Program-made: the position numbers and the translations under genes
The notes under the pieces: model-generated
Databases searched by the model: none
Told to the model about the DNA's origin: nothing
The model's input: the letters and a program-made list of their open reading frames with translations, nothing else
Part shown: one piece after another, positions 52,885 to 64,000 of the stretch
How positions within the stretch are numbered: position 1 is the stretch's first letter
Layout: each line of letters starts with the position of its first letter
From: Phylloscopus collybita
Taxonomy: Eukaryota; Chordata; Aves; Passeriformes; Phylloscopidae
Length of the DNA: 64,000 nucleotides
NCBI GenBank assembly: GCA_027886175.1
Contig: JAJNNQ010000011.1
Span: forward strand, 1-64,000
Direction: 5' to 3'

Positions 52885-55800
52885 CCTGCCTTTTCCACTG
52901 TGGGATCAATTTCTAGTCAATTTAGAGTAGCCTCTGTGTTCAGCCGCTCAAGCAGAAGCCCTGCCAGCTCTCCTCTGCTGCGGCATAGCAGAGCTGTCAA
53001 GAGCGAGAAGCTGCCTTTTGCCGAGAAAGCAGCGCTTCGCGGCACCACAGCCAGCAGCGTCTTCGGTACAGCCGCTGTGTGTGCGGAGAGGCGAAAGAGA
53101 GCCGGGGAAGAGTGTGGATCGTCGAACTCGGTCGCTGCAAGCAGGTGCTTTCGAACAGCTTCTGGTCACCTTGTAGAAAGTCCCCCAAGACAGTGGAGAG
53201 TCCCGGCGGCTATTGCCTTGAATACATGCCTTGGCAGTAGCCCAGAGCTGTACTGAGTGCAGCAGGTGTCAGGCAGTCTCCTCTCGCCATGTGCGTGCTT
53301 CTGTTTTGTGTTTCCAGTGTGCAGAGAAGTACTCGTGCTTGCTGCTGCTTCCAGCAAGCCAAAACGCTTTTGCAGCAACTTTCATGCCTTTCCCACTACA
53401 GGATCAATTTCTAGCTGATTTACAGTTGTTTCTGCGTAGAGCAGCTAGAGGAGAAGCTCTGCCGGCTTTCCTCTGCTTCTGCATAGCAGAGCTGTCAAGA
53501 GCGAGAAGCTGCCTTTTGCCGAGAAAGCAGCGCTTCGTGGCACCACAGCCAGCAGCGTCTTCGGTACAGCCGCTGGGTGTGCAGAGAGGCGAAAGAGAGC
53601 CGGGGAAGAATGTGGAACGCCGAACTCGGTCGCTGTAAGCAGGTGCTTGTGAACAGCTTCTGGTCACCTTGTAGAAAGTCCCCCAAGACAATGGAGAGTC
53701 CCCGATTCTAGTGCCTTGAAATACATGCCCTGGCAGTATCCCAGAGCTGTACTGAGTGCAGCAGGTGTCAGGCAGTCTCCTCTCGCCGTGTACATGCTTC
53801 TGTTTGTGTTTCCAAGTTGCAGAGAAGCACTCGTGCTTGCAGCTGCTTCCAGGAAGCCAAAACGCTTTTGCAGCAACTTTCCTGCCTTTCCCACTACAGG
53901 ATCGATTTCTAGCTGATTTACAGTTGCCTCTGCGTAGAGCAGCTAGAGGAGAAGCTCTGCCGGCTTTCCTCTGCTTCTGCATAGCAGAGCTGTCAAGAGC
54001 GAGAAGCTGCCTTTTGCCGAGAAAGCAGCGCTTCGCGGAAGCACAGCCAGCAGCGTCTTCGGTACAGCCGCTGGTTGTGCGGAGAGGCGAAAGAGAGCTG
54101 GGGAAGAGTGTGGAACGCCGAACTCGGTCGCTGCAAGCAGGTGCTTTCGAACAGCTTCTGGTCACCATGTAGAAACTCCCCCAAGGCAGTGGAGAGTCCC
54201 GGCGGCTATTGCCTTGAATACATGCCTTGGCAGTAGCCCAGAGCTGTACTGAGTGCAGCAGGTGTCAGGCAGTCTCCTCTCGCCATGTGCGTGCTTCTGT
54301 TTTGTGTTTCCAGTGTGCAGAGAAGTACTCGTGCTTGCTGCTGCTTCCAGCAAGCCAAAACGCTTTTGCAGCAACTTTCATGCCTTTCCCACTACAGGAT
54401 CAATTTCTAGATGATTTACAGTTGTTTCTGCGTAGAGTAGCAGGAGTAGAAGCTCTGCCGGCTTTCCTCTGCTTCTGCATAGCAGAGCTGTCAAGAGCGA
54501 GAAGCTGCCTTTTGCCGAGAAAGCAGCGCTTCGCGGCACCACAGCCAGCAGCGTCTTCGGTACAGCCATTGGGTGTGCAGAGAGGCGAAAGAGAGCCGGG
54601 GAAGAGTGTGGAAAGCCGAACTCGGTCGCTGTAAGCAGGCGCTTGTGAACAGCTTCTGGTCACCTTGTAGAAAGTCCCCCAAGACAATGGAGAGTCCCCG
54701 ATTCTAGTGCCTTGAAATACATGCCCTGGCAGCAGCCCAGAGCTGTACTGAGTGCAGCAGGTGTCAGGCAGTCTCCTCTCGCTGTGTGCATGCTTCTGTT
54801 TTGTGTTTCCAATGTGTAGAGAAGTACTCGTGCTTGCTGCTGCTTCCAGCAAGCCAAAACGCTTTTGCAGCAACTTTCCTGCCTTTCCCACTACAGGATC
54901 GATTTCTAGCTGATTTACAGTTGTTTCTGCGTAGAGCAGCTAGAGGAGAAGCTCTGCCGGCTTTCCTCTGCTTCTGCATAGCAGAGCTGTCAAGAGCGAG
55001 AAGCTGCCTTTTGCCGAGAAAGCAGCGCTTCGCGGCACCACAGCCAGCAGCGTCTTCGGTACAGCCGCTGGGTGTGCAGAGAGGCGAAAGAGAGCCGGGG
55101 AAGAGTGTGGAAAGCCGAACTCGGTCGCTGTAAGCAGGCGCTTGTGAACAGCTTCTGGTCACCTTGTAGAAAGTCCCCCAAGACAATGGAGAGTCCCCGA
55201 TTCTAGTGCCTTGAAATACATGCCCTGGCAGCAGCCCAGAGCTGTACTGAGTGCAGCAGGTGTCAGGCAGTCTCCTCTCGCTGTGTGCATGCTTCTGTTT
55301 TGTGTTTCCAATGTGTAGAGAAGTACTCGTGCTTGCTGCTGCTTCCAGCAAGCCAAAACGCTTTTGCAGCAACTTTCCTGCCTTTCCCACTACAGGATCG
55401 ATTTCTAGCTGATTTACAGTTGTTTCTGCGTAGAGCAGCTAGAGGAGAAGCTCTGCCGGCTTTCCTCTGCTTCTGCATAGCAGAGCTGTCAAGAGCGAGA
55501 AGCTGCCTTTTGCCGAGAAAGCAGCGCTTCGCGGCACCACAGCCAGCAGCGTCTTCGGTACAGCCGCTGGGTGTGCAGAGAGGCGAAAGAGAGCCGGGGA
55601 AGAGTGTGGAAAGCCGAACTCGGTCGCTGTAAGCAGGCGCTTGTGAACAGCTTCTGGTCACCTTGTAGAAAGTCCCCCAAGACAATGGAGAGTCCCCGAT
55701 TCTAGTGCCTTGAAATACATGCCCTGGCAGCAGCCCAGTGCTGTACTGAGTGCAGCAGGTGTCAGGCAGTCTCCTCTCGCCGTGTACGTGCTTCTGTTTG

Positions 55801-58800
55801 TGTTTCCAAGTTGCAGAGAAGCACTCGTGCTTGCTGCTGCTTCCAGCAAGCCAAAACGCTTTTGCAGCAACTTTCCTGCCTTTCCCACTACAGGATCGAT
55901 TTCTAGATGATTTACAATTGTTTCTGCGTAGAGCAGCTAGAGAAGCTCTGCCAGCTTTCCTCTGCTTCTGCATAGCAGAGCTGTCAAGAGCGAGAAGCTG
56001 CCTTTTGCCGAGAAAGCAGAGCTTCGCGGCACCACAGCCAGCAGCGTCTTCGGTACAGCCGCTGGGTGTGCAGAGAGGCGAAAGAGAGCCGGGGAAGAGT
56101 GTGGAACGCCGAACTCGGTCGCTGCAAGCAGGTGCTTTCGAACAGCTTCTGGTCACCGTGTAGAAACTCCCCCAAGGCAGTGGAGAGTCCCGGCGGCTAT
56201 TGCCTTGAATACAGGCCTTGGCAGTAGCCCAGAGCTGTACTGAGTGCAGCAGGTGTCAGGCAGTCTCCTCTCGCCGTGTACGTGCTTCTGTTTGTGTTTC
56301 CAAGTTGCAGAGAAGCACTCGTGCTTGCTGCTGCTTCCAGCAAGCCAAAACGCTTTTGCAGCAACTTTCCTGCCTTTCCCACTACAGGATCGATTTCTAG
56401 CTGATTTACAGTTGTTTCTGCGTAGAGCAGCTAGAGAAGCTCTGCCGGCTTTCCTCTGCTTCTGCATAGCAGAGCTGTCAAGAGCGAGAAGCTGCCTTTT
56501 GCCGAGAAAGCAGAGCTTTGCGGCAACACAGCCAGCAGCGTCTTCGGTACAGCCGCTGGGTGTGCGGAGAGGAGAAAGAGAGCCGGGGAAGAGTGTGGAA
56601 CGCCGAACTCGGTCGCTGCAAGCAGGTGCTTTCGAACAGCTTCTGGTCACCGTGTAGAAACTCCCCCAAGGCACTGGAGAGTCCCCGATTCTAGTGCCTT
56701 GAAATACATGCCCTGGCAGCAGCCCAGAGCTGTACTGAGTGCAGCAGGTGTCAGGCAGTCTCCTCTCGCCGTGTCCGTGCTTCTGTTTTGTGTTTCCAAG
56801 TTGCAGAGAAGCACTCGTGCTTGCTGCTGCTTCCAGCAAGCCAAAACGCTGTTGCAGCAACTTTCCTGCCTTTCCCACTACAGGATCAAGTTCTAGCTGA
56901 TTCACAGTTGTTTCTGCGTAGAGCAGCTAGAGGAGAAGCTCTGCCGGCTTTCCTCTGCTTCTGCATAGCAGAGCTGTCAAGAGCGAGAAGCTGCCTTTTG
57001 CCGAGAAAGCAGCGCTTCGCGGCACCACAGCCAGCAGCGTCTTCGGTACAGCCGCTGGGTGTGCAGAGAGGCGAAAGAGAGCCGGGGAAGAGTGTGGAAA
57101 GCCGAACTCGGTCGCTGTAAGCAGGCGCTTGTGAACAGCTTCTGGTCACCTTGTAGAAAGTCCCCCAAGACAATGGAGAGTCCCCGATTCTAGTGCCTTG
57201 AAATACATGCCCTGGCAGCAGCCCAGAGCTGTACTGAGTGCAGCAGGTGTCAGGCAGTCTCCTCTCGCCGTGTACGTGCTTCTGTTTGTGTTTCCAAGTT
57301 GCAGAGAAGCACTCGTGCTTGCTGCTGCTTCCAGCAAGCCAAAACGCTTTTGCAGCAACTTTCCTGCCTTTCCCACTACAGGATCGATTTCTAGCTGATT
57401 TACAGTTGCCTCTGCGTAGAGCAGCTAGAGGAGAAGCTCTGCCAGCTTTCCTCTGCTTCTGCATAGCAGAGCTGTCAAGAGCGAGAAGCTGCCTTTTGCC
57501 GAGAAAGCAGCGCTTCGCGGAAGCACAGCCAGCAGCGTCTTCGGTACAGCCGCTGGGTGTGCGGAAAGGCGAAAGAGAGCTGGGGAAGAGTGTGGAACGC
57601 CGAACTCGGTCGCTGCAAGCAGGTGCTTTCGAACAGCTTCTGGTCACCATGTAGAAACTCCCCCAAGGCAGTGGAGAGTCCCGGCGGCTATTGCCTTGAA
57701 TACAGGCCTTGGCAGTAGCCCAGAGCTGTACTGAGTGCAGCAGGTGTCAGGCAGTCTCCTCTCGCCGTGTACATGCTTCTGTTTGTGTTTCCAAGTTGCA
57801 GAGAAGCACTCGTGCTTGCAGCTGCTTCCAGGAAGCCAAAACGCTTTTGCAGCAACTTTCCTGCCTTTCCCACTACAGGATCGATTTCTAGCTGATTTAC
57901 AGTTGCCTCTGCGTAGAGCAGCTAGAGGAGAAGCTCTGCCGGCTTTCCTCTGCTTCTGCATAGCAGAGCTGTCAAGAGCGAGAAGCTGCCTTTTGCCGAG
58001 AAAGCAGCGCTTCGCGGAAGCACAGCCAGCAGCGTCTTCGGTACAGCCGCTGGGTGTGCGGAGAGGCGAAAGAGAGCTGGGGAAGAGTGTGGAACGCCGA
58101 ACTCGGTCGCTGCAAGCAGGTGCTTTCGAACAGCTTCTGGTCACCATGTAGAAACTCCCCCAAGGCAGTGGAGAGTCCCGGCGGCTATTGCCTTGAATAC
58201 ATGCCTTGGCAGTAGCCCAGAGCTGTACTGAGTGCAGCAGGTGTCAGGCAGTCTCCTCTCGCCATGTGCGTGCTTCTGTTTTGTGTTTCCAGTGTGCAGA
58301 GACGTACTCGTGCTTGCTGCTGCTTCCAGCAAGCCAAAACGCTTTTGCAGCAACTTTCATGCCTTTCCCACTACAGGATCAATTTCTAGATGATTTACAG
58401 TTGTTTCTGCGTAGAGTAGCAGGAGTAGAAGCTCTGCCGGCTTTCCTCTGCTTCTGCATAGCAGAGCTGTCAAGAGCGAGAAGCTGCCTTTTGCCGAGAA
58501 AGCAGCGCTTCGCGGCACCACAGCCAGCAGCGTCTTCGGTACAGCCATTGGGTGTGCAGAGAGGCGAAAGAGAGCCGGGGAAGAGTGTGGAAAGCCGAAC
58601 TCGGTCGCTGTAAGCAGGCGCTTGTGAACAGCTTCTGGTCACCTTGTAGAAAGTCCCCCAAGACAATGGAGAGTCCTCGATTCTAGTGCCTTGAAATACA
58701 TGCCCTGGCAGCAGCCCAGAGCTGTACTGAGTGCAGCAGGTGTCAGGCAGTCTCCTCTCGCTGTGTGCATGCTTCTGTTTTGTGTTTCCAATGTGTAGAG

Positions 58801-61800
58801 AAGTACTCGTGCTTGCTGCTGCTTCCAGCAAGCCAAAACGCTTTTGCAGCAACTTTCCTGCCTTTCCCACTACAGGATCGATTTCTAGCTGATTTACAGT
58901 TGTTTCTGCGTAGAGCAGCTAGAGGAGAAGCTCTGCCGGCTTTCCTCTGCTTCTGCATAGCAGAGCTGTCAAGAGCGAGAAGCTGCCTTTTGCCGAGAAA
59001 GCAGCGCTTCGCGGCACCACAGCCAGCAGCGTCTTCGGTACAGCCGCTGGGTGTGCAGAGAGGCGAAAGAGAGCCGGGGAAGAGTGTGGAAAGCCGAACT
59101 CGGTCGCTGTAAGCAGGCGCTTGTGAACAGCTTCTGGTCACCTTGTAGAAAGTCCCCCAAGACAATGGAGAGTCCCCGATTCTAGTGCCTTGAAATACAT
59201 GCCCTGGCAGCAGCCCAGTGCTGTACTGAGTGCAGCAGGTGTCAGGCAGTCTCCTCTCGCCGTGTACGTGCTTCTGTTTGTGTTTCCAAGTTGCAGAGAA
59301 GCACTCGTGCTTGCTGCTGCTTCCAGCAAGCCAAAACGCTTTTGCAGCAACTTTCCTGCCTTTCCCACTACAGGATCGATTTCTAGATGATTTACAATTG
59401 TTTCTGCGTAGAGCAGCTAGAGAAGCTCTGCCAGCTTTCCTCTGCTTCTGCATAGCAGAGCTGTCAAGAGCGAGAAGCTGCCTTTTGCCGAGAAAGCAGA
59501 GCTTCGCGGCACCACAGCCAGCAGCGTCTTCGGTACAGCCGCTGGGTGTGCAGAGAGGCGAAAGAGAGCCGGGGAAGAGTGTGGAACGCCGAACTCGGTC
59601 GCTGCAAGCAGGTGCTTTCGAACAGCTTCTGGTCACCGTGTAGAAACTCCCCCAAGGCAGTGGAGAGTCCCGGCGGCTATTGCCTTGAATACAGGCCTTG
59701 GCAGTAGCCCAGAGCTGTACTGAGTGCAGCAGGTGTCAGGCAGTCTCCTCTCGCCGTGTACGTGCTTCTGTTTGTGTTTCCAAGTTGCAGAGAAGCACTC
59801 GTGCTTGCTGCTGCTTCCAGCAAGCCAAAACGCTTTTGCAGCAACTTTCCTGCCTTTCCCACTACAGGATCGATTTCTAGCTGATTTACAGTTGTTTCTG
59901 CGTAGAGCAGCTAGAGAAGCTCTGCCGGCTTTCCTCTGCTTCTGCATAGCAGAGCTGTCAAGAGCAAGAAGCTGCCTTTTGCCGAGAAAGCAGAGCTTTG
60001 CGGCAACACAGCCAGCAGCGTCTTCGGTACAGCCGCTGGGTGTGCGGAGAGGAGAAAGAGAGCCGGGGAAGAGTGTGGAACGCCGAACTCGGTCGCTGCA
60101 AGCAGGTGCTTTCGAACAGCTTCTGGTCACCGTGTAGAAACTCCCCCAAGGCACTGGAGAGTCCCGGCGGCTATTGCCTTGAATACAGGCCTTGGCAGTA
60201 GCCCAGAGCTGTACTGAGTGCAGCAGGTGTCAGGCAGTCTCCTCTCGCCGTGTACGTGCTTCTGTTTGTGTTTCCAAGTTGCAGAGAAGCACTCGTGCTT
60301 GCTGCTGCTTCCAGCAAGCCAAAACGCTTTTGCAGCAACTTTCCTGCCTTTCCCACTACAGGATCGATTTCTAGCTGATTTACAGTTGTTTCTGCGTAGA
60401 GCAGCTAGAGAAGCTCTGCCGGCTTTCCTCTGCTTCTGCATAGCAGAGCTGTCAAGAGCGAGAAGCTGCCTTTTGCCGAGAAAGCAGAGCTTTGCGGCAA
60501 CACAGCCAGCAGCGTCTTCGGTACAGCCGCTGGGTGTGCGGAGAGGAGAAAGAGAGCCGGGGAAGAGTGTGGAACGCCGAACTCGGTCGCTGCAAGCAGG
60601 TGCTTTCGAACAGCTTCTGGTCACCGTGTAGAAACTCCCCCAAGGCACTGGAGAGTCCCCGATTCTAGTGCCTTGAAATACATGCCCTGGCAGCAGCCCA
60701 GAGCTGTACTGAGTGCAGCAGGTGTCAGGCAGTCTCCTCTCGCCGTGTCCGTGCTTCTGTTTTGTGTTTCCAAGTTGCAGAGAAGCACTCGTGCTTGCTG
60801 CTGCTTCCAGCAAGCCAAAACGCTGTTGCAGCAACTTTCCTGCCTTTCCCACTACAGGATCAAGTTCTAGCTGATTCACAGTTGTTTCTGCGTAGAGCAG
60901 CTAGAGGAGAAGCTCTGCCGGCTTTCCTCTGCTTCTGCATAGCAGAGCTGTCAAGAGCGAGAAGCTGCCTTTTGCCGAGAAAGCAGCGCTTCGCGGCACC
61001 ACAGCCAGCAGCGTCTTCGGTACAGCCGCTGGGTGTGCAGAGAGGCGAAAGAGAGCCGGGGAAGAGTGTGGAAAGCCGAACTCGGTCGCTGTAAGCAGGC
61101 GCTTGTGAACAGCTTCTGGTCACCTTGTAGAAAGTCCCCCAAGACAATGGAGAGTCCCCGATTCTAGTGCCTTGAAATACATGCCCTGGCAGCAGCCCAG
61201 AGCTGTACTGAGTGCAGCAGGTGTCAGGCAGTCTCCTCTCGCCGTGTACGTGCTTCTGTTTGTGTTTCCAAGTTGCAGAGAAGCACTCGTGCTTGCTGCT
61301 GCTTCCAGCAAGCCAAAACGCTTTTGCAGCAACTTTCCTGCCTTTCCCACTACAGGATCGATTTCTAGCTGATTTACAGTTGCCTCTGCGTAGAGCAGCT
61401 AGAGGAGAAGCTCTGCCAGCTTTCCTCTGCTTCTGCATAGCAGAGCTGTCAAGAGCGAGAAGCTGCCTTTTGCCGAGAAAGCAGCGCTTCGCGGAAGCAC
61501 AGCCAGCAGCGTCTTCGGTACAGCCGCTGGGTGTGCGGAAAGGCGAAAGAGAGCTGGGGAAGAGTGTGGAACGCCGAACTCGGTCGCTGCAAGCAGGTGC
61601 TTTCGAACAGCTTCTGGTCACCATGTAGAAACTCCCCCAAGGCAGTGGAGAGTCCCGGCGGCTATTGCCTTGAATACAGGCCTTGGCAGTAGCCCAGAGC
61701 TGTACTGAGTGCAGCAGGTGTCAGGCAGTCTCCTCTCGCCGTGTACATGCTTCTGTTTGTGTTTCCAAGTTGCAGAGAAGCACTCGTGCTTGCAGCTGCT

Positions 61801-64000
61801 TCCAGGAAGCCAAAACGCTTTTGCAGCAACTTTCCTGCCTTTCCCACTACAGGATCGATTTCTAGCTGATTTACAGTTGCCTCTGCGTAGAGCAGCTAGA
61901 GGAGAAGCTCTGCCGGCTTTCCTCTGCTTCTGCATAGCAGAGCTGTCAAGAGCGAGAAGCTGCCTTTTGCCGAGAAAGCAGCGCTTCGCGGAAGCACAGC
62001 CAGCAGCGTCTTCGGTACAGCCGCTGGTTGTGCGGAGAGGCGAAAGAGAGCTGGGGAAGAGTGTGGAACGCCGAACTCGGTCGCTGCAAGCAGGTGCTTT
62101 CGAACAGCTTCTGGTCACCATGTAGAAACTCCCCCAAGGCAGTGGAGAGTCCCGGCGGCTATTGCCTTGAATACATGCCTTGGCAGTAGCCCAGAGCTGT
62201 ACTGAGTGCAGCAGGTGTCAGGCAGTCTCCTCTCGCCATGTGCGTGCTTCTGTTTTGTGTTTCCAGTGTGCAGAGAAGTACTCGTGCTTGCTGCTGCTTC
62301 CAGCAAGCCAAAACGCTTTTGCAGCAACTTTCATGCCTTTCCCACTACAGGATCAATTTCTAGATGATTTACAGTTGTTTCTGCGTAGAGTAGCAGGAGT
62401 AGAAGCTCTGCCGGCTTTCCTCTGCTTCTGCATAGCAGAGCTGTCAAGAGCGAGAAGCTGCCTTTTGCCGAGAAAGCAGCGCTTCGCGGCACCACAGCCA
62501 GCAGCGTCTTCGGTACAGCCATTGGGTGTGCAGAGAGGCGAAAGAGAGCCGGGGAAGAGTGTGGAAAGCCGAACTCGGTCGCTGTAAGCAGGCGCTTGTG
62601 AACAGCTTCTGGTCACCTTGTAGAAAGTCCCCCAAGACAATGGAGAGTCCCCGATTCTAGTGCCTTGAAATACATGCCCTGGCAGCAGCCCAGTGCTGTA
62701 CTGAGTGCAGCAGGTGTCAGGCAGTCTCCTCTCGCCGTGTACGTGCTTCTGTTTGTGTTTCCAAGTTGCAGAGAAGCACTCGTGCTTGCTGCTGCTTCCA
62801 GCAAGCCAAAACGCTTTTGCAGCAACTTTCCTGCCTTTCCCACTACAGGATCGATTTCTAGATGATTTACAATTGTTTCTGCGTAGAGCAGCTAGAGAAG
62901 CTCTGCCAGCTTTCCTCTGCTTCTGCATAGCAGAGCTGTCAAGAGCGAGAAGCTGCCTTTTGCCGAGAAAGCAGAGCTTCGCGGCACCACAGCCAGCAGC
63001 GTCTTCGGTACAGCCGCTGGGTGTGCAGAGAGGCGAAAGAGAGCCGGGGAAGAGTGTGGAACGCCGAACTCGGTCGCTGCAAGCAGGTGCTTTCGAACAG
63101 CTTCTGGTCACCGTGTAGAAACTCCCCCAAGGCAGTGGAGAGTCCCGGCGGCTATTGCCTTGAATACAGGCCTTGGCAGTAGCCCAGAGCTGTACTGAGT
63201 GCAGCAGGTGTCAGGCAGTCTCCTCTCGCCGTGTACGTGCTTCTGTTTGTGTTTCCAAGTTGCAGAGAAGCACTCGTGCTTGCTGCTGCTTCCAGCAAGC
63301 CAAAACGCTTTTGCAGCAACTTTCCTGCCTTTCCCACTACAGGATCGATTTCTAGCTGATTTACAGTTGTTTCTGCGTAGAGCAGCTAGAGAAGCTCTGC
63401 CGGCTTTCCTCTGCTTCTGCATAGCAGAGCTGTCAAGAGCGAGAAGCTGCCTTTTGCCGAGAAAGCAGAGCTTTGCGGCAACACAGCCAGCAGCGTCTTC
63501 GGTACAGCCGCTGGGTGTGCGGAGAGGAGAAAGAGAGCCGGGGAAGAGTGTGGAACGCCGAACTCGGTCGCTGCAAGCAGGTGCTTTCGAACAGCTTCTG
63601 GTCACCGTGTAGAAACTCCCCCAAGGCACTGGAGAGTCCCCGATTCTAGTGCCTTGAAATACATGCCCTGGCAGCAGCCCAGAGCTGTACTGAGTGCAGC
63701 AGGTGTCAGGCAGTCTCCTCTCGCCGTGTCCGTGCTTCTGTTTTGTGTTTCCAAGTTGCAGAGAAGCACTCGTGCTTGCTGCTGCTTCCAGCAAGCCAAA
63801 ACGCTGTTGCAGCAACTTTCCTGCCTTTCCCACTACAGGATCAAGTTCTAGCTGATTCACAGTTGTTTCTGCGTAGAGCAGCTAGAGGAGAAGCTCTGCC
63901 GGCTTTCCTCTGCTTCTGCATAGCAGAGCTGTCAAGAGCGAGAAGCTGCCTTTTGCCGAGAAAGCAGCGCTTCGCGGCACCACAGCCAGCAGCGTCATCG
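52885..64000 (+). repeat. Satellite B array, 494-499-bp monomers in a higher-order repeat
   Basis: The GCATAGCAGAGCTGTCAA box occurs 23 times, at 52983, 53481, 53979, 54477, 54976, 55475, 55970, 56464, 56963, 57461, 57958, 58456, 58955, 59450, 59944, 60438, 60937, 61435, 61932, 62430, 62925, 63419 and 63918. Steps of 494-499 bp follow recognisable monomer types. Types recur in order with a period of 3,979 then 3,974 bp (54477, 58456, 62430), and corresponding monomers are nearly identical. The first monomer is partial and most diverged. The array runs off the window. Many monomers keep a frame open through the whole unit on the minus strand (498 = 3 x 166), giving frames up to 297 codons; these are not called as genes. 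Confidence 0.96.

Noticed and set aside
53100..53150. Pol III promoter-like B box (CGAACTC) in satellite B suggesting a tRNA-derived SINE
   Set aside because: The match is short, no A box lies at the proper distance, and no tRNA-like head or poly-A or T terminator was found.
52885..64000. CRISPR-like or gene-cluster interpretation of the regular ~500-bp repeats
   Set aside because: Units are directly adjacent with no unique spacers, are far too long for CRISPR repeats, and the context is a vertebrate telomere.

Overview
The window reads as the left end of a bird chromosome, probably a songbird. It opens with about 12.2 kb of vertebrate telomere repeat in the C-rich orientation (CCCTAA)n. Behind it lie subtelomeric satellites, GC-rich and G/C-run minisatellites, CR1 LINE fragments and several avian-type LTRs. 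I see no complete host protein-coding gene and no tRNA or rRNA gene. Apart from the retroviral genes, almost every long open frame is a by-product of tandem repeats.

Layout: telomere (1-12164); a fragment of a ~191-bp satellite (unit A) followed by diverged copies of a ~500-bp satellite (unit B) at 12165-13058; mostly unique DNA to about 22 kb with a CR1 piece, one isolated B copy and LTR pieces; a degenerate GC-rich repeat and a CpG island (22045-22770); an A-run/C-run minisatellite of basic motif AAAATCACCCC (22778-25712) interrupted by an alpharetrovirus-like solo LTR; unique sequence with a 4-copy seed of a 40-bp minisatellite, a CR1 tail and microsatellites (25713-30056); the main 40-bp minisatellite array of about 157 copies (30102-36380); B copies and then about 5.5 copies of A (36381-38239); LTR-rich DNA (38240-42168); a complete endogenous retrovirus (42169-50482); AT-rich unique DNA and a decayed CR1 ORF2 piece (50483-52815); and a large array of 494-499-bp B monomers from 52885 past the window end.

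The retrovirus is the only functional-looking gene set. It has two 307-bp LTRs differing at 2 positions, a 6-bp target duplication (GGATTT), and intact gag, pro, pol and env frames. Gag, pro and pol lie in successive -1 frames with slippery sites A AAA AAC and G GAT TTT at the junctions, so the layout is betaretrovirus-like (class II, ERVK). The transmembrane half of Env has an alpharetrovirus-like plan. Env would be made from a spliced RNA, and a good acceptor lies 30 bp before its ATG. The provirus sits in one arm of an older inverted duplication whose other arm (40445-40769) preserves the empty target site.

The terminal B array has a higher-order structure. Seven monomer types occur in the fixed order P-Q-R-S-T-U-V with changing copy number of Q and S, giving a period of about 3.98 kb. 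The same A and B families lie against the telomere and at 36-38 kb, which suggests exchange or duplication among chromosome ends. All family names rest on recognition by eye; no search was run.
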